Of a stretch of 64,000 nucleotides of DNA, positions 41,842 to 51,165 are shown in pieces (the stretch's first letter is position 1; every line of letters starts with the position of its first letter). The position numbers and the translations under genes were made by a program. The notes below the pieces were generated by a model that did not search any database, had not been told where the DNA came from, and saw nothing but the letters and a program-made list of their open reading frames with translations. The stretch is from Lachnospiraceae bacterium NC2008 (lineage in GTDB: Bacteria > Bacillota > Clostridia > Lachnospirales > Lachnospiraceae), in assembly GCA_000687675.1 (NCBI GenBank), contig JHWS01000001.1, forward strand, positions 1 to 64,000, in the 5' to 3' direction.

Positions 41842-42908
41842 TAGTCTTCTTTTTCCTTAGCAAGCTGTTCTTTAATCTCAAGAACACTGATTTCCATAGT
41901 TTCGTCGCCTGTTTCTACTATGGTTCCATCATCCATCTTCTTAGTCTTCTTAACCATACGACGTTTAAAATGCTTGTTTTCAAACTTCTCCCAGTCAAAA
42001 ACTGCTTCTACGGCAGCTATACCAACCTCTATCATCTCATCGTCTGGTTCTTTAGTTGTAAGAAGCTGAAGCCAGAGTCCTGGTGCAGAAATAATCCTAA
42101 CAAGTATATTGTCGTGTCTTCCTGCAAATCTAAGAATCTCATATGCTACTCCTGCAATAACAGGAATAAGAAGAATTCTAAGTAATATTCTAAGATAATA
42201 CTGATCAACTCTTATAAAGAAGAAAAGTATAATACTTACAATCATAACAAGAAGAAGGAAGCTTGTTCCGCATCTTCTGTTTTGTCTGCTGGCTCTTCTA
42301 ACATTCTTAACTGTAAGAGGTCTTCCGGCTTCAATACAGTTAATACACTTATGCTCAGCACCGTGGTACTGATATAGTCTTCTAATATCCTTCATAAGTG
42401 ATATAGCAACTACATATATAAGAAAGAGGGCAAGTCTTATAACCGCCTCAATAATAGCAATAAGTGATGGGCTCTTTACAAACTTAGTGCAAAGTTCTGC
42501 TGCAAAATATGGAAGAAGCATAAATAATCCAATAGAGATTATAATTGATACTATAACAGTAAGAGTAGTAGCTACTGATTCTGCCTTATCACCAAATATC
42601 TTTTCGAAAGCCCCCTTTTTATCCGGGTCTTTCTTTTCTTCTTCCTCATAAAATGATGATGAGTATGTAAGTATACTCATACCAAGAACCAATGAATCTA
42701 TAAAAGACATGACACCTCTTACAAAAGGTATCTTAGATAATATCTTATGCTTTCCAGCTAATCCATTATCATCAAAAACCTGCACATCTATCTCACCATC
42801 AGGTTTTCTAACAGCAACAGAGTACTGCTTCTTATTCTTCATCATAACGCCTTCAAGTACAGCCTGTCCGCCTATACCTGAATACACATTTTTACGTTTT
42901 CTAGCCAA
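41841..42908 (-). CDS. DUF1385 (YqhQ-like) membrane protein
   Basis: 355 residues from a TTG at 42908, favoured because AGGAGGAG lies six bases before it; the ATG at 42932 has no RBS. Family features GIGGQAVLEGVMMKN at the N-terminus and YHGAEHKCINCIEAG with several membrane segments in the middle. Function is unknown; it is typical of the rpmE-DUF1385-prmC-prfA cluster in Clostridia. The His/Cys-rich HGAEHKCINC patch could bind a metal. The C-terminus is charged. Confidence 0.88.
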   Translation of the reverse strand: MARKRKNVYSGIGGQAVLEGVMMKNKKQYSVAVRKPDGEIDVQVFDDNGLAGKHKILSKIPFVRGVMSFIDSLVLGMSILTYSSSFYEEEEKKDPDKKGAFEKIFGDKAESVATTLTVIVSIIISIGLFMLLPYFAAELCTKFVKSPSLIAIIEAVIRLALFLIYVVAISLMKDIRRLYQYHGAEHKCINCIEAGRPLTVKNVRRASRQNRRCGTSFLLLVMIVSIILFFFIRVDQYYLRILLRILLIPVIAGVAYEILRFAGRHDNILVRIISAPGLWLQLLTTKEPDDEMIEVGIAAVEAVFDWEKFENKHFKRRMVKKTKKMDDGTIVETGDETMEISVLEIKEQLAKEKED

Positions 42909-42936
42909 TATTCTCCTCCTGCACAAGTTCATTGTC

Positions 42937-42978
42937 CATAAGAATAAAGAAGGTTGAGATATTAGCTACCTCAACCTT
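42937..42978 (-). terminator. Terminator of rpmE
   Basis: Stem AAGGTTGAG (42950-42958) with CTCAACCTT (42970-42978), then CTTTATTCTT on the minus strand. It precedes the DUF1385 gene, which may still be reached by readthrough. Confidence 0.75.
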
Positions 42979-42991
42979 TCCTGAAATGCTG

Positions 42992-43198
42992 TTATTTACT
43001 TTCAACACCATATTTCTTGTTGAACTTATCAATACGTCCACGAGCCTGTGAAGCTTTCTGCTGGCCTGTATAGAATGAATGGCATTTAGAACAAACTTCA
43101 ACGTGAATCTCAGGTTTTGTTGATCCAGTTACAAATGTGTTACCGCAGTTGCAAGTAACTGTTGCCTGGTAATATTCTGGATGTATTCCTTCTCTCAT
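42992..43198 (-). CDS. rpmE: Ribosomal protein L31
   Basis: 68 residues from the ATG at 43198, eight bases after AGAGAGG; a GTG three codons earlier is less likely. The zinc-binding type: CxC in TCNCG and CxxC in VCSKCH. Part of the large ribosomal subunit. A promoter and a hairpin leader precede it. Confidence 0.96.
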   Translation of the reverse strand: MREGIHPEYYQATVTCNCGNTFVTGSTKPEIHVEVCSKCHSFYTGQQKASQARGRIDKFNKKYGVESK

Positions 43199-43230
43199 CT
43201 TCTTCACCTCTCTAAAATTTTATATACTAC

Positions 43231-43270
43231 CGGATATGATACCCGTATTACGGATTCCATCCCATATCCG
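43231..43270 (-). promoter_or_regulatory. Candidate L31 leader structure
   Basis: The 5' leader of rpmE folds as CGGATATG (43263-43270) with CATATCCG (43231-43238) around an inner CCGTA/TACGG element. It lies 33-72 bases before the start codon. L31-binding leader RNAs are known in Firmicutes; whether this one belongs to that motif is not verified. Confidence 0.55.
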
Positions 43271-43298
43271 AAATCTGGTCTCATCAAACAGCTTTTTA

Positions 43299-43327
43299 AT
43301 TGTATCACTGTTCATTTTATAACGCAA
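43299..43327 (-). promoter_or_regulatory. rpmE promoter
   Basis: Minus strand TTGCGT (43322-43327), 17-base spacer ending TGA, TACAAT (43299-43304). It gives a leader of about 95 bases that includes the hairpin at 43231-43270. Confidence 0.75.
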
Positions 43328-43356
43328 GAAAAATTTTTATATCATTTTAGTGATAT
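43328..43356 (-). terminator. Weak terminator of the AGCS gene
   Basis: ATATCA (43351-43356) pairs with TGATAT (43339-43344), followed by AAAAATTTTT on the minus strand. The stem is short and A/T only. Confidence 0.4.
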
Positions 43357-43375
43357 TTTTCTGCCTGTTATATAC

Positions 43376-44911
43376 TTATTCTCTACCTTCTTTTACAAGC
43401 TTAGCATGCTCTTCCTGAATATCTTTATCAAATGAAAGAATAGGTTCGATATCTTTACCCTTAACACGTCTATCTAAGTAGTTCTTAGTAAGCTTAACAA
43501 CAAGTGGTGAAAGGATAAGAACACCTATAAGGTTAGGAATCATCATAAGACCATTGAATGTATCTGAAAGTTCCCATGCAAGTGATGATGTCATAAGTGC
43601 ACCTGCATTGATTAATAATATGAAGATAACCTTATATGGCTTTGTAGCCTTTACACCGAATAAATACTCAACTGCTTTTGTACCATAGTGTGACCATCCA
43701 AGTACTGTAGTAAATGCAAAGAATAGAATTGCAAGTGCTACAAACCACTCACCAGCCTGGCCAAATACATTACCAAAAGATTTTGCTACAAGTGTTGCAT
43801 CGTCAACATCACCGATTTTATTACCTGTAGAAAGATCAATAGCTCCAGATGAAAGAACTACAATAGCTGTCATAGTACAAACAATCATAGTATCAGCAAA
43901 TACTTCGAAGATTCCCCAAAGTCCCTGCTTAACTGGTTCCTTAACATCTGAATTAGAATGAACCATAACTGAAGAACCAAGACCTGCCTCGTTAGAGAAA
44001 ACACCTCTCTTGCAGCCAAGTACAAGTGCCTGCTTAACAGTAATACCAACTGCACCACCAACTACTGCTTTTGTACCAAATGCAAATTTGAAGATTGCAG
44101 CGAATATAGTTCCTACACTTGAGATGTGTACGCCAATAATAATTAAAGAACCAATAATATAAAGAACTGTCATAAATGGAACTATTCTTTCAGCAACAGC
44201 TGCTATTCTCTTTAATCCACCAAGAATAATAATTGCTGCAATTATCATAAGAGTGATACCAATAATAAAAGGTATAAGTCCTATACTTCCAACAAGCATA
44301 GGTGGATTTTTCATTTTTCCAAAGAATGCTGAATCGACATTAGTAACAATTTTGTTAATCTGTCCCATATTACCAATACCAAATGAAGCAAGTACAGCAA
44401 AACATGAGAAGATTACGGCAAGTACCTTACCTATAGTCTTGCAGCCTTTCTTTGAACCAAGACCATCCTGAAGGTAGTACATAGCACCACCTGACCACTC
44501 GCCCTTGTCATTCTTTCTTCTATAATAAATACCAAGTATATTTTCTGAATAGTTTGTCATCATTCCAAAGAATGCTGCAACCCACATCCAAAATACTGCA
44601 CCTGGGCCACCAAATACTACAGCAGAGGCAACACCTGCTATGTTACCTGTACCTATAGTAGCTGCAAGAGCTGTACAAAGTGCCTGAAACTGAGATACGC
44701 TGCCTGCGTCTTTCTTGTTGTGTGCTGACTTTGAAAATACACTACCAATTGTTTTTCTCCACCAAAGTCCGATATGTGTAATCTGGAATACTTTAGTAAG
44801 AATTGTAAGTAAGATTCCTGTTCCTATAAGGAAGATGAGTCCCATCTCTCCCCATACAACATTATTTACCGAGTCATTGATTTTAGTAACTTGGCTAAAA
44901 AATCCATCCAT
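43376..44911 (-). CDS. Sodium:alanine/glycine symporter (AGCS family)
   Basis: 511 residues with about 11 membrane segments. Signatures GTGNIAGVASAVVFGGPGAVFWMW and GCKRGVFSNEAGLGSS are characteristic of AGCS transporters. Imports alanine or glycine with sodium. RBS GAGGGAG. Separated from the DUF4364 gene by 35 bases. Confidence 0.94.
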   Translation of the reverse strand: MDGFFSQVTKINDSVNNVVWGEMGLIFLIGTGILLTILTKVFQITHIGLWWRKTIGSVFSKSAHNKKDAGSVSQFQALCTALAATIGTGNIAGVASAVVFGGPGAVFWMWVAAFFGMMTNYSENILGIYYRRKNDKGEWSGGAMYYLQDGLGSKKGCKTIGKVLAVIFSCFAVLASFGIGNMGQINKIVTNVDSAFFGKMKNPPMLVGSIGLIPFIIGITLMIIAAIIILGGLKRIAAVAERIVPFMTVLYIIGSLIIIGVHISSVGTIFAAIFKFAFGTKAVVGGAVGITVKQALVLGCKRGVFSNEAGLGSSVMVHSNSDVKEPVKQGLWGIFEVFADTMIVCTMTAIVVLSSGAIDLSTGNKIGDVDDATLVAKSFGNVFGQAGEWFVALAILFFAFTTVLGWSHYGTKAVEYLFGVKATKPYKVIFILLINAGALMTSSLAWELSDTFNGLMMIPNLIGVLILSPLVVKLTKNYLDRRVKGKDIEPILSFDKDIQEEHAKLVKEGRE

Positions 44912-44946
44912 AAATTATTTACTCCCTCTATTTTTAGCTCTGCCCT

Positions 44947-45468
44947 CTAAGACATAAGCCTGCTTATAATTTCTTTATAAATATCGCTACTGGCATCGTC
45001 GAATTTTTCGCACGCACTGTTAGCAAGGGCTTTACTTGGGAAAGAAAGCCTGATATTCATAAGTTCTTTTGAATTATCATAGGCTGTAAGCTCCGCGATA
45101 TACTCATCCTGACTTACTTCTATGATTTTCTTCTGAAGTGAATGATCTTTCTTTATATTCTTCTCATTGGTAATGATATGCGAATAAATATCATTTTTGA
45201 GATTGTTAGATAGTTTATCTGAAAGCGATTCTATAGTTACACTTCCATCTTCTGTTAGAGAATAGAATGTACGATTGTGCTTGGTTTCAGATACAACCAA
45301 GCCATCATTTTCTAAGTTAGTAATAGTAATCTGGTATGTAATATAATCTGTATAGCCCTTTAACAAGATATAGTCGCTTATATCCGAACCTGTAAGTGGA
45401 TAATCAGCTATCTTAAGCATATAAAGGACTATAAGCTTATATAACATTGAAGAATCCTGAGTTTTCAT
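44947..45468 (-). CDS. DUF4364 protein, winged-helix like
   Basis: 173 residues. The N-terminal LYKLIVLYMLKIADYPLT and LENDGLVVSETKHNRTFYSLTEDG pattern is a winged helix of PadR-like type, seen in the DUF4364 family of Clostridia. The C-terminal half is of unknown role. It overlaps the radical SAM gene by 32 bases. Confidence 0.85.
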   Translation of the reverse strand: MKTQDSSMLYKLIVLYMLKIADYPLTGSDISDYILLKGYTDYITYQITITNLENDGLVVSETKHNRTFYSLTEDGSVTIESLSDKLSNNLKNDIYSHIITNEKNIKKDHSLQKKIIEVSQDEYIAELTAYDNSKELMNIRLSFPSKALANSACEKFDDASSDIYKEIISRLMS

Positions 45469-46408
45469 AGTTCATTCCCTGGTAATATTTTCCGTCTTCC
45501 ATTTCTTTTAGCAGGGTATTAAGTACAACCTTCTTATCAGTACTCCAAAGTGGTGCTATAAGGATATTTCTAGGACCATCTCCTGTTACCCTGTGGATAA
45601 CAATATCAGGACTAAGATGAGTCAGGCATCGTATTACAATATCAATGTATTCATCCATAGAAAGTGCATCAAACTTCTTATCATAGTAGTCTGCTGCAAG
45701 ATCAGTGTTCTTTAAGACATGGAGTAGCTGAAGCTTAATACCAAATATCTGGAAAGTATTAAGATATTCAATTGTAGCAAGCATATCATCTACGCTTTCT
45801 CCCGGAAGTCCAAGAATAACATGAACTATTATTGGTATCTGAAGACTTCTAAGTTTTCTTACTGCGTCCTCAAATACTGTAAGTTCATAGCCTCTTCTTA
45901 TATAAACAGCTGTTTTTCTATGTATGGTCTGAAGGCCAAGTTCTATCCATATAAACTTATCTGGATAATCTGCCTGTAAATCAGCTAAAAGTGCCAGAAC
46001 ATCCTCTGATAAGCAATCAGGTCTTGTAGCAATAGATATACCTACAATATCCTCATCGCTAAGAGCATCTGTATATATTCCTCTAAGATAGTCTACTGGT
46101 GCATAGGTTCCAGTATACGCCTGGAAATATGCTACATATTTGCCACCAGTTATCTTAGACTGAATTCTAAGTTTACCTGCTTCGATCTGCATCTTAATAT
46201 CTGGATTCTCTTCATTAATCTTCTCAGCGAAGTCACCACTTCCACCTTCCGAGCAAAAGATACAGCCTCTGGTATCAATTACCCCGTCTCGGTTAGGACA
46301 GGTGGTACCAGCATTAAGTGCGATCTTATATATTTTTTGACCATATATACTCTTAAAGTAGTAATCCAAAGAATAATATGGTTTTGTACCCCACTTCTTT
46401 ACTCCCAT
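45437..46408 (-). CDS. Radical SAM protein, YhcC type (TIGR01212)
   Basis: 323 residues. The Fe-S cysteines are in CPNRDGVIDTRGCIFC (near residues 33-48), the CX7..CX2C form of YhcC-like radical SAM enzymes. Reaction not established. RBS is weak. Lies 13 bases after the malic enzyme stop; probably in one operon with it. Confidence 0.88.
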   Translation of the reverse strand: MGVKKWGTKPYYSLDYYFKSIYGQKIYKIALNAGTTCPNRDGVIDTRGCIFCSEGGSGDFAEKINEENPDIKMQIEAGKLRIQSKITGGKYVAYFQAYTGTYAPVDYLRGIYTDALSDEDIVGISIATRPDCLSEDVLALLADLQADYPDKFIWIELGLQTIHRKTAVYIRRGYELTVFEDAVRKLRSLQIPIIVHVILGLPGESVDDMLATIEYLNTFQIFGIKLQLLHVLKNTDLAADYYDKKFDALSMDEYIDIVIRCLTHLSPDIVIHRVTGDGPRNILIAPLWSTDKKVVLNTLLKEMEDGKYYQGMNYENSGFFNVI

Positions 46409-46421
46409 ATGGTTAAAACAC

Positions 46422-47573
46422 TTATTTTATGCAAGCCTTAACTGCTTCTGCAACTGTAGTTGCAACCTTAGGGTCAAATGCTTCAGGCATAATATTTTCT
46501 TCGTTTAACTTATCTTCTGGAACAAGATTTGCGATAGCAAGTGCTGCTGCCATCTTCATTTCTTCTGTAATCTGTCTTGCTCTTCCTTCAAGGGCACCTC
46601 TAAAGATTCCTGGGAAAGCAACAACATTGTTAACCTGGTTAGGGAAGTCTGAACGTCCTGTACCGACGATTCTTGCACCAGCTGCCTTAGCCTCATCTGG
46701 CATAATCTCTGGAACTGGGTTAGCCATAGCAAGGATAATTGAATCCTTGTTCATAGTCTTAACCATATCTCCTGTAAGAACTCCAGGAGCTGATACACCT
46801 ACGAATATATCTGCACCCTTAACTGCATCTGCAAGTTTACCCATCTCATGGTTAGGGTTAGTAATCTTAGCCATCTGCTGCTTAACTGGGTTAAGTCCAT
46901 CCATACCATCACAGATGATTCCCTTACTATCGCAAAGGATAGCATTCTTGAAACCATAGTTAAGCATAAGTTTTGTAATAGCAATACCAGCTGCACCTGA
47001 ACCATTAACTACAACCTTACAATCCTTAGCTTCCTTCTTAACAATCTTAAGAGCATTGATAAGAGCAGCAAGAACAACGATAGCTGTACCGTGCTGGTCA
47101 TCATGGAATACTGGTATATTAAGTGTTTCCTTTAATCTTTCTTCAATTTCAAAACATCTTGGAGCTGAAATATCCTCAAGGTTTACTCCGCCGTATCCTG
47201 GAGCAAGCCATGTTACAGCCTTGATGATTTCCTCTGTATCCTGTGTATCAAGACAGATAGGTACTGCATTAACATTACCAAATTCCTTGAATAATACTGC
47301 CTTACCTTCCATAACTGGCATAGCAGCTTCAGGTCCTATATTTCCAAGACCAAGTACTGCACTACCGTCAGATACTACAAGAATTGTATTAGCCTTAATT
47401 GTATATTTATAAGCAGCTTCCTTGTCCTTTGCAATTACTTTACAAGGTTCAGCAACACCTGGTGTATATGCGATTGCAAGAGCTTCTCTTGAATCAATCT
47501 TTGCCTTCGATACTGTATCGAATTTACCGTTCCACTCTTCATGTGCCTGTAATGCTTTTTCTGCTGTTGTCAT
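46422..47573 (-). CDS. NAD(P)-dependent malic enzyme
   Basis: 383 residues, the short bacterial class. Oxidative decarboxylation of malate to pyruvate. Signatures are AYTPGVAEPC, the active-site region FHDDQHGTAIVVLAAL and the dinucleotide fold VVNGSGAAGIAI. RBS GGAGG. A promoter candidate lies about 90 bases upstream. Confidence 0.95.
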   Translation of the reverse strand: MTTAEKALQAHEEWNGKFDTVSKAKIDSREALAIAYTPGVAEPCKVIAKDKEAAYKYTIKANTILVVSDGSAVLGLGNIGPEAAMPVMEGKAVLFKEFGNVNAVPICLDTQDTEEIIKAVTWLAPGYGGVNLEDISAPRCFEIEERLKETLNIPVFHDDQHGTAIVVLAALINALKIVKKEAKDCKVVVNGSGAAGIAITKLMLNYGFKNAILCDSKGIICDGMDGLNPVKQQMAKITNPNHEMGKLADAVKGADIFVGVSAPGVLTGDMVKTMNKDSIILAMANPVPEIMPDEAKAAGARIVGTGRSDFPNQVNNVVAFPGIFRGALEGRARQITEEMKMAAALAIANLVPEDKLNEENIMPEAFDPKVATTVAEAVKACIK

Positions 47574-47656
47574 AATTTCCTCCTTAGCAGGTTTAAAACC
47601 TATAAATATATTAAAATTTTCTATAATGTACTATAAATACACGCTTAATCTTAGAT

Positions 47657-47686
47657 ATGATACCATAAGTTAAAATGTCTGAGCAA
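47657..47686 (-). promoter_or_regulatory. Probable malic enzyme promoter
   Basis: Minus strand TTGCTC (47681-47686), 18-base spacer, TATCAT (47657-47662). Confidence 0.45.
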
Positions 47687-47745
47687 TATATGATTAGCTG
47701 ATATATAGCATCATTTATCCATTAATAATCGAAAAAGAGAATTCA

Positions 47746-49095
47746 CTAATCTTCCTGATTTTCTGCCTCTTTTTTTATTCTCTTCATATGCTCTCTTATC
47801 TTAAGCTCGTAGCCATTACCAGAAGGATTATAGAATTCCTTACCAGTTAGCTCGTATGGAAGGTACTGCTGCTTGCAGTAGTTGTTAGGATAGTCATGAG
47901 AATACTTATATCCCTTTCCTGCTCCAAGCTTACCTGCACTCTTATAATGAGCATCCTTAAGATGATTAGGTATATCCAAATCTCCAGTCTCCTTTACACA
48001 GTCCATAGCATCGCCTATTGCTACTACTGCAGCATTACTCTTAGGGGCTGTTGCTATGTATGTTACTGCCTGAGAAAGAATTATCTGTGCCTCTGGCATA
48101 CCAACTCTTTCAACTGCCTGAGCAGCATTGGTTGCAACAACAAGAGCCATAGGGTCTGCATTGCCTACATCTTCACTGGCACATATCATCATTCTTCTTG
48201 CTATAAATGTTACGCTTTCACCTGCGTATAGCATCTTGGCAAGATAGTAAACCGCTGCATCTGGGTCAGATCCTCTCATGCTTTTGATAAATGCTGAGAT
48301 AGTATTGTAATGATTATCACCAGTCTTATCAAACTTAATGATACGTCTTTGTATACACTGGCTTGCAACCTCTAAAGTGATATGAATCTTGCCATCATCA
48401 CTTCTGTCTGTAGTCATAACCCCAAGCTCTATAGCATTTAAGGCATGTCTTGCATCGCCTCCTGCCTGGTCAGCAAGAAACTCCGCAGCATCGTCTTCTA
48501 TAACTGCATCGTAGACACCCATACCTTTGTCTTTATCATATACAGCCCTGTTAATAAGAACCTTTAAGTCATCTTTAGTAAGAGGCTGTAACTGGAAGAT
48601 ATTAGATCTTGAAATAAGAGCTCCGTTAACTTCAAAGTATGGATTCTCAGTTGTAGCACCAATAAGTATTATTGTTCCGTCTTCTACATATGGTAAAAGG
48701 AAGTCCTGCTGCCCTTTATTAAATCTATGTATCTCATCTATAAAGAGAATAGTTCTCTTACCATACATAGCTGAGGTCTGCTTAGCCTTCTCTACCACTT
48801 CTTCCATATCTTTTTTGCCAGCTATAGTTGCATTAATCTGGCAAAAATCAGCGCTGGTAGTAGAAGCTATAACCTTTGCAAGGGTAGTCTTTCCAGTTCC
48901 TGGCGGACCATAAAAAATTACAGAGCTAAGCTTATCGGCCTTGATAGCTCTGTAAAGTAATTTATCTTTCCCAATAATATGCTGTTGTCCAACAATCTCC
49001 TCTAATGTAGTAGGTCTAAGTCTGGCTGCCAGTGGAGATTCTTTTTCAGATTCATTTTTCTCCTGCATATAGGAGAAAAGATCCATATTATCCAT
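47746..49095 (-). CDS. rarA: Replication-associated recombination protein RarA
   Basis: 449 residues, normal length. AAA+ clamp-loader-like ATPase acting at stalled forks. Walker A GPPGTGKT, Walker B ILFIDEIHRFNKGQQD, sensor GATTENPYFEVN and the C-terminal MgsA-type region. No Shine-Dalgarno is visible before ATG at 49095. A hairpin (49117-49133) lies just upstream in its place. Confidence 0.95.
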   Translation of the reverse strand: MDNMDLFSYMQEKNESEKESPLAARLRPTTLEEIVGQQHIIGKDKLLYRAIKADKLSSVIFYGPPGTGKTTLAKVIASTTSADFCQINATIAGKKDMEEVVEKAKQTSAMYGKRTILFIDEIHRFNKGQQDFLLPYVEDGTIILIGATTENPYFEVNGALISRSNIFQLQPLTKDDLKVLINRAVYDKDKGMGVYDAVIEDDAAEFLADQAGGDARHALNAIELGVMTTDRSDDGKIHITLEVASQCIQRRIIKFDKTGDNHYNTISAFIKSMRGSDPDAAVYYLAKMLYAGESVTFIARRMMICASEDVGNADPMALVVATNAAQAVERVGMPEAQIILSQAVTYIATAPKSNAAVVAIGDAMDCVKETGDLDIPNHLKDAHYKSAGKLGAGKGYKYSHDYPNNYCKQQYLPYELTGKEFYNPSGNGYELKIREHMKRIKKEAENQED

Positions 49096-49113
49096 TCTAT
49101 ATTACCAACATGT

Positions 49114-49136
49114 TATGCAGGACTCTCCTGCAAATA
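49114..49136. promoter_or_regulatory. Hairpin between rnpB and rarA
   Basis: TGCAGGA (49117-49123) pairs with TCCTGCA (49127-49133) over a three-base loop. It has no clear U-tract on the minus strand. It may end the rnpB transcript weakly or protect the rarA leader. Confidence 0.4.
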
Positions 49137-49144
49137 TAATATAA

Positions 49145-49493
49145 TAAGTCACGCTGTAAGCCGGGTTATGTCATAGTCTTGCGACCGGGATGATCATCTA
49201 TCTACTACTGATGTTACCACCAGTCTCTAGCGACCTACCTGAGAACAGACCGGGCAAGCCTATAGTTCTCTGCTTGGTCTTGCTTCGGATGGGGTTTACA
49301 CTGCCATTCCTGTTACCAGGAACGCGGTAGGCTCTTACCCTGCCTTTTCACCCTTACAGCAGCAAGCTGCTGCGGTTCGTTTTCTGTTGCACTTTCCTTA
49401 GAGTCACCTCCACCGGACGTTATCCGGCATCCTGCCCTACGAAGCCCGGACTTTCCTCTCCGCAAATATGCGCAGCGATCATCCGCGTGACTT
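49145..49493 (-). ncRNA. rnpB: RNase P RNA, type A
   Basis: About 349 bases. Conserved core GAGGAAAGTCCGGGC near the 5' end and CATAACCCGGCTTACAGCGTGAC at the 3' end, with P1 made by AGTCACGC/GCGTGACT. The catalytic RNA trims 5' ends of tRNA precursors. Ends set by P1; exact termini may shift by a few bases. It lies after the nucleoside kinase gene. Confidence 0.97.
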
Positions 49494-49506
49494 AATATTA
49501 ACTTAT

Positions 49507-51162
49507 TTATACATTGAAGCAGCTTCCACCTGTAAACTCTCTAACAAGAGAATTATTTGGAAGATTCTCACTGCTTACACCAAGGAAGTATCCAAGGAAC
49601 TTAAGTAATCTCTTGGCTTCCTGATATTCTTCATCTTCTGGTGTTATAGAGAAGAGAAGTGGTTCAGCAAACTGCTTAAGCACTGCAAGCTCATATATAA
49701 GTGTTGAGTTAAATGTTGCATCTGCACTTTCCTGGAATGGGAAGATATTTTCCTCTTCACCCCTTCTAACAGAAGGCCACATAGCAATTGTACCCTTAGC
49801 AGATGTACCTCTTGTTCTGGCATCTCTAACCATACGTCTTATAAGTCTGCCATCTGTTGTAGGTATTCTGTTGTGCTCATCTATGTTAAGACTTGTAAGT
49901 GCACTTATATAAATCTTGAACTTAGATTCCTTAGGAAGAGCATAGCTCATCTGGTCGTTAAGACCGTGTATACCTTCAATAACAAGTATATCCTCTGGAC
50001 CAAGTTGCTTGTAATTACCCTTGTATTCTCTTCTTCCTATCTTGAAGTTGAATGAAGGAAGTTCTACTCTCTCACCTGCAAGAAGCTTAAGCATGTCTTC
50101 ATTAAACTGCTTTGTATCAATAGCTTCTATACATTCAAAGTTATAGTTTCCATCCTCATCAATTGGAGTATCTTCTCTGTTTACAAAGTAATCATCAACT
50201 CCGATTGGATGTGGCTTAAGACCATATGTTGCAAGCTGGATTGAAAGTCTGTGTGAAAATGAAGTTTTTCCTGAAGAAGAAGGACCAGCTATCATAACAA
50301 ACTTTACCCCGCCTCTTTCAGCGATTTCCTTTGCTATCTCACCGATTCGTCTCTCCTGTAGAGCTTCCTGAATCATGATGATATCGCTAATCTTGCCTTC
50401 ACATATCTTAGAATTAAGATCACCAACTGTATCTATACCAAGCTTGCTGCCCCACTCAGTTGCAGTCTCAAGAGCACCGAATAATTTCTCTCTTGGCTCA
50501 AATGTCTTTACAACAGTTGGCTCTGTTCTTGCTGGAAGAAGAAGCATAAAGCCATCTTTATAAGGTGTTATATCAAAGTACTTGATATAGCCTGTACTTG
50601 GAAGCATATATCCATAGTAATAATCCTTATATCCATCAAGATCATATACATTAACTGAAGAACTTCTTCTGAATCTGAATAATTCATCCTTGTCCTTCAT
50701 TCCACATTCTCTAAATAATTCTCTTGCTTCTGCTACTGGATAAGACTTTTTCTTAATCTTAATATCAGCGTCAACAAGTTCCTGCATTCTCTTTTTAAGT
50801 TTGGTTACAAAATCCGCATCAACCTTAAAATTCTTTGGACTGAAATAATATCCATCAGCTATAGCGAACTCGCATTTAAGCTGCTTATTTATATCTTTAT
50901 CAAGGACATCATGGGCTGCCTTAACAGTAAGTAAGATACTTGTCCTTACATATGTTTTATGACCAGCAACATCCTTCTTTCTGACAAAGCTAATCTTTGC
51001 CCCATCGCTAACAGTCTTGATAAGTTCTCTAAGTTTCTTTCCTTCATATACGAGACAAATTGGATTGTCTTTTGAATCGAAATCCTTAGCAACTACTTCG
51101 TAAGTAGCCTTATCATCGTACTGTCTTTTCTCTCCTTCGATGTAAAGTGTAACCATTCCCAT
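49507..51162 (-). CDS. Nucleoside (uridine-like) kinase with TGS/SAD-type N-terminus
   Basis: 551 residues. The N-terminal third looks like the TGS and SAD domains of threonyl-tRNA synthetase (LYIEGEKRQY near the start; later EFAIADGYYFS). The C-terminal half is a uridine kinase-type P-loop kinase with IAGPSSSGKTSFSHRL. It likely phosphorylates a nucleoside; substrate is not proven. The fused form is widespread in Firmicutes. Start at 51162 follows GGAGG and is five bases after trmK. Confidence 0.88.
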   Translation of the reverse strand: MGMVTLYIEGEKRQYDDKATYEVVAKDFDSKDNPICLVYEGKKLRELIKTVSDGAKISFVRKKDVAGHKTYVRTSILLTVKAAHDVLDKDINKQLKCEFAIADGYYFSPKNFKVDADFVTKLKKRMQELVDADIKIKKKSYPVAEARELFRECGMKDKDELFRFRRSSSVNVYDLDGYKDYYYGYMLPSTGYIKYFDITPYKDGFMLLLPARTEPTVVKTFEPREKLFGALETATEWGSKLGIDTVGDLNSKICEGKISDIIMIQEALQERRIGEIAKEIAERGGVKFVMIAGPSSSGKTSFSHRLSIQLATYGLKPHPIGVDDYFVNREDTPIDEDGNYNFECIEAIDTKQFNEDMLKLLAGERVELPSFNFKIGRREYKGNYKQLGPEDILVIEGIHGLNDQMSYALPKESKFKIYISALTSLNIDEHNRIPTTDGRLIRRMVRDARTRGTSAKGTIAMWPSVRRGEEENIFPFQESADATFNSTLIYELAVLKQFAEPLLFSITPEDEEYQEAKRLLKFLGYFLGVSSENLPNNSLVREFTGGSCFNV

Positions 51163-51165
51163 ACC

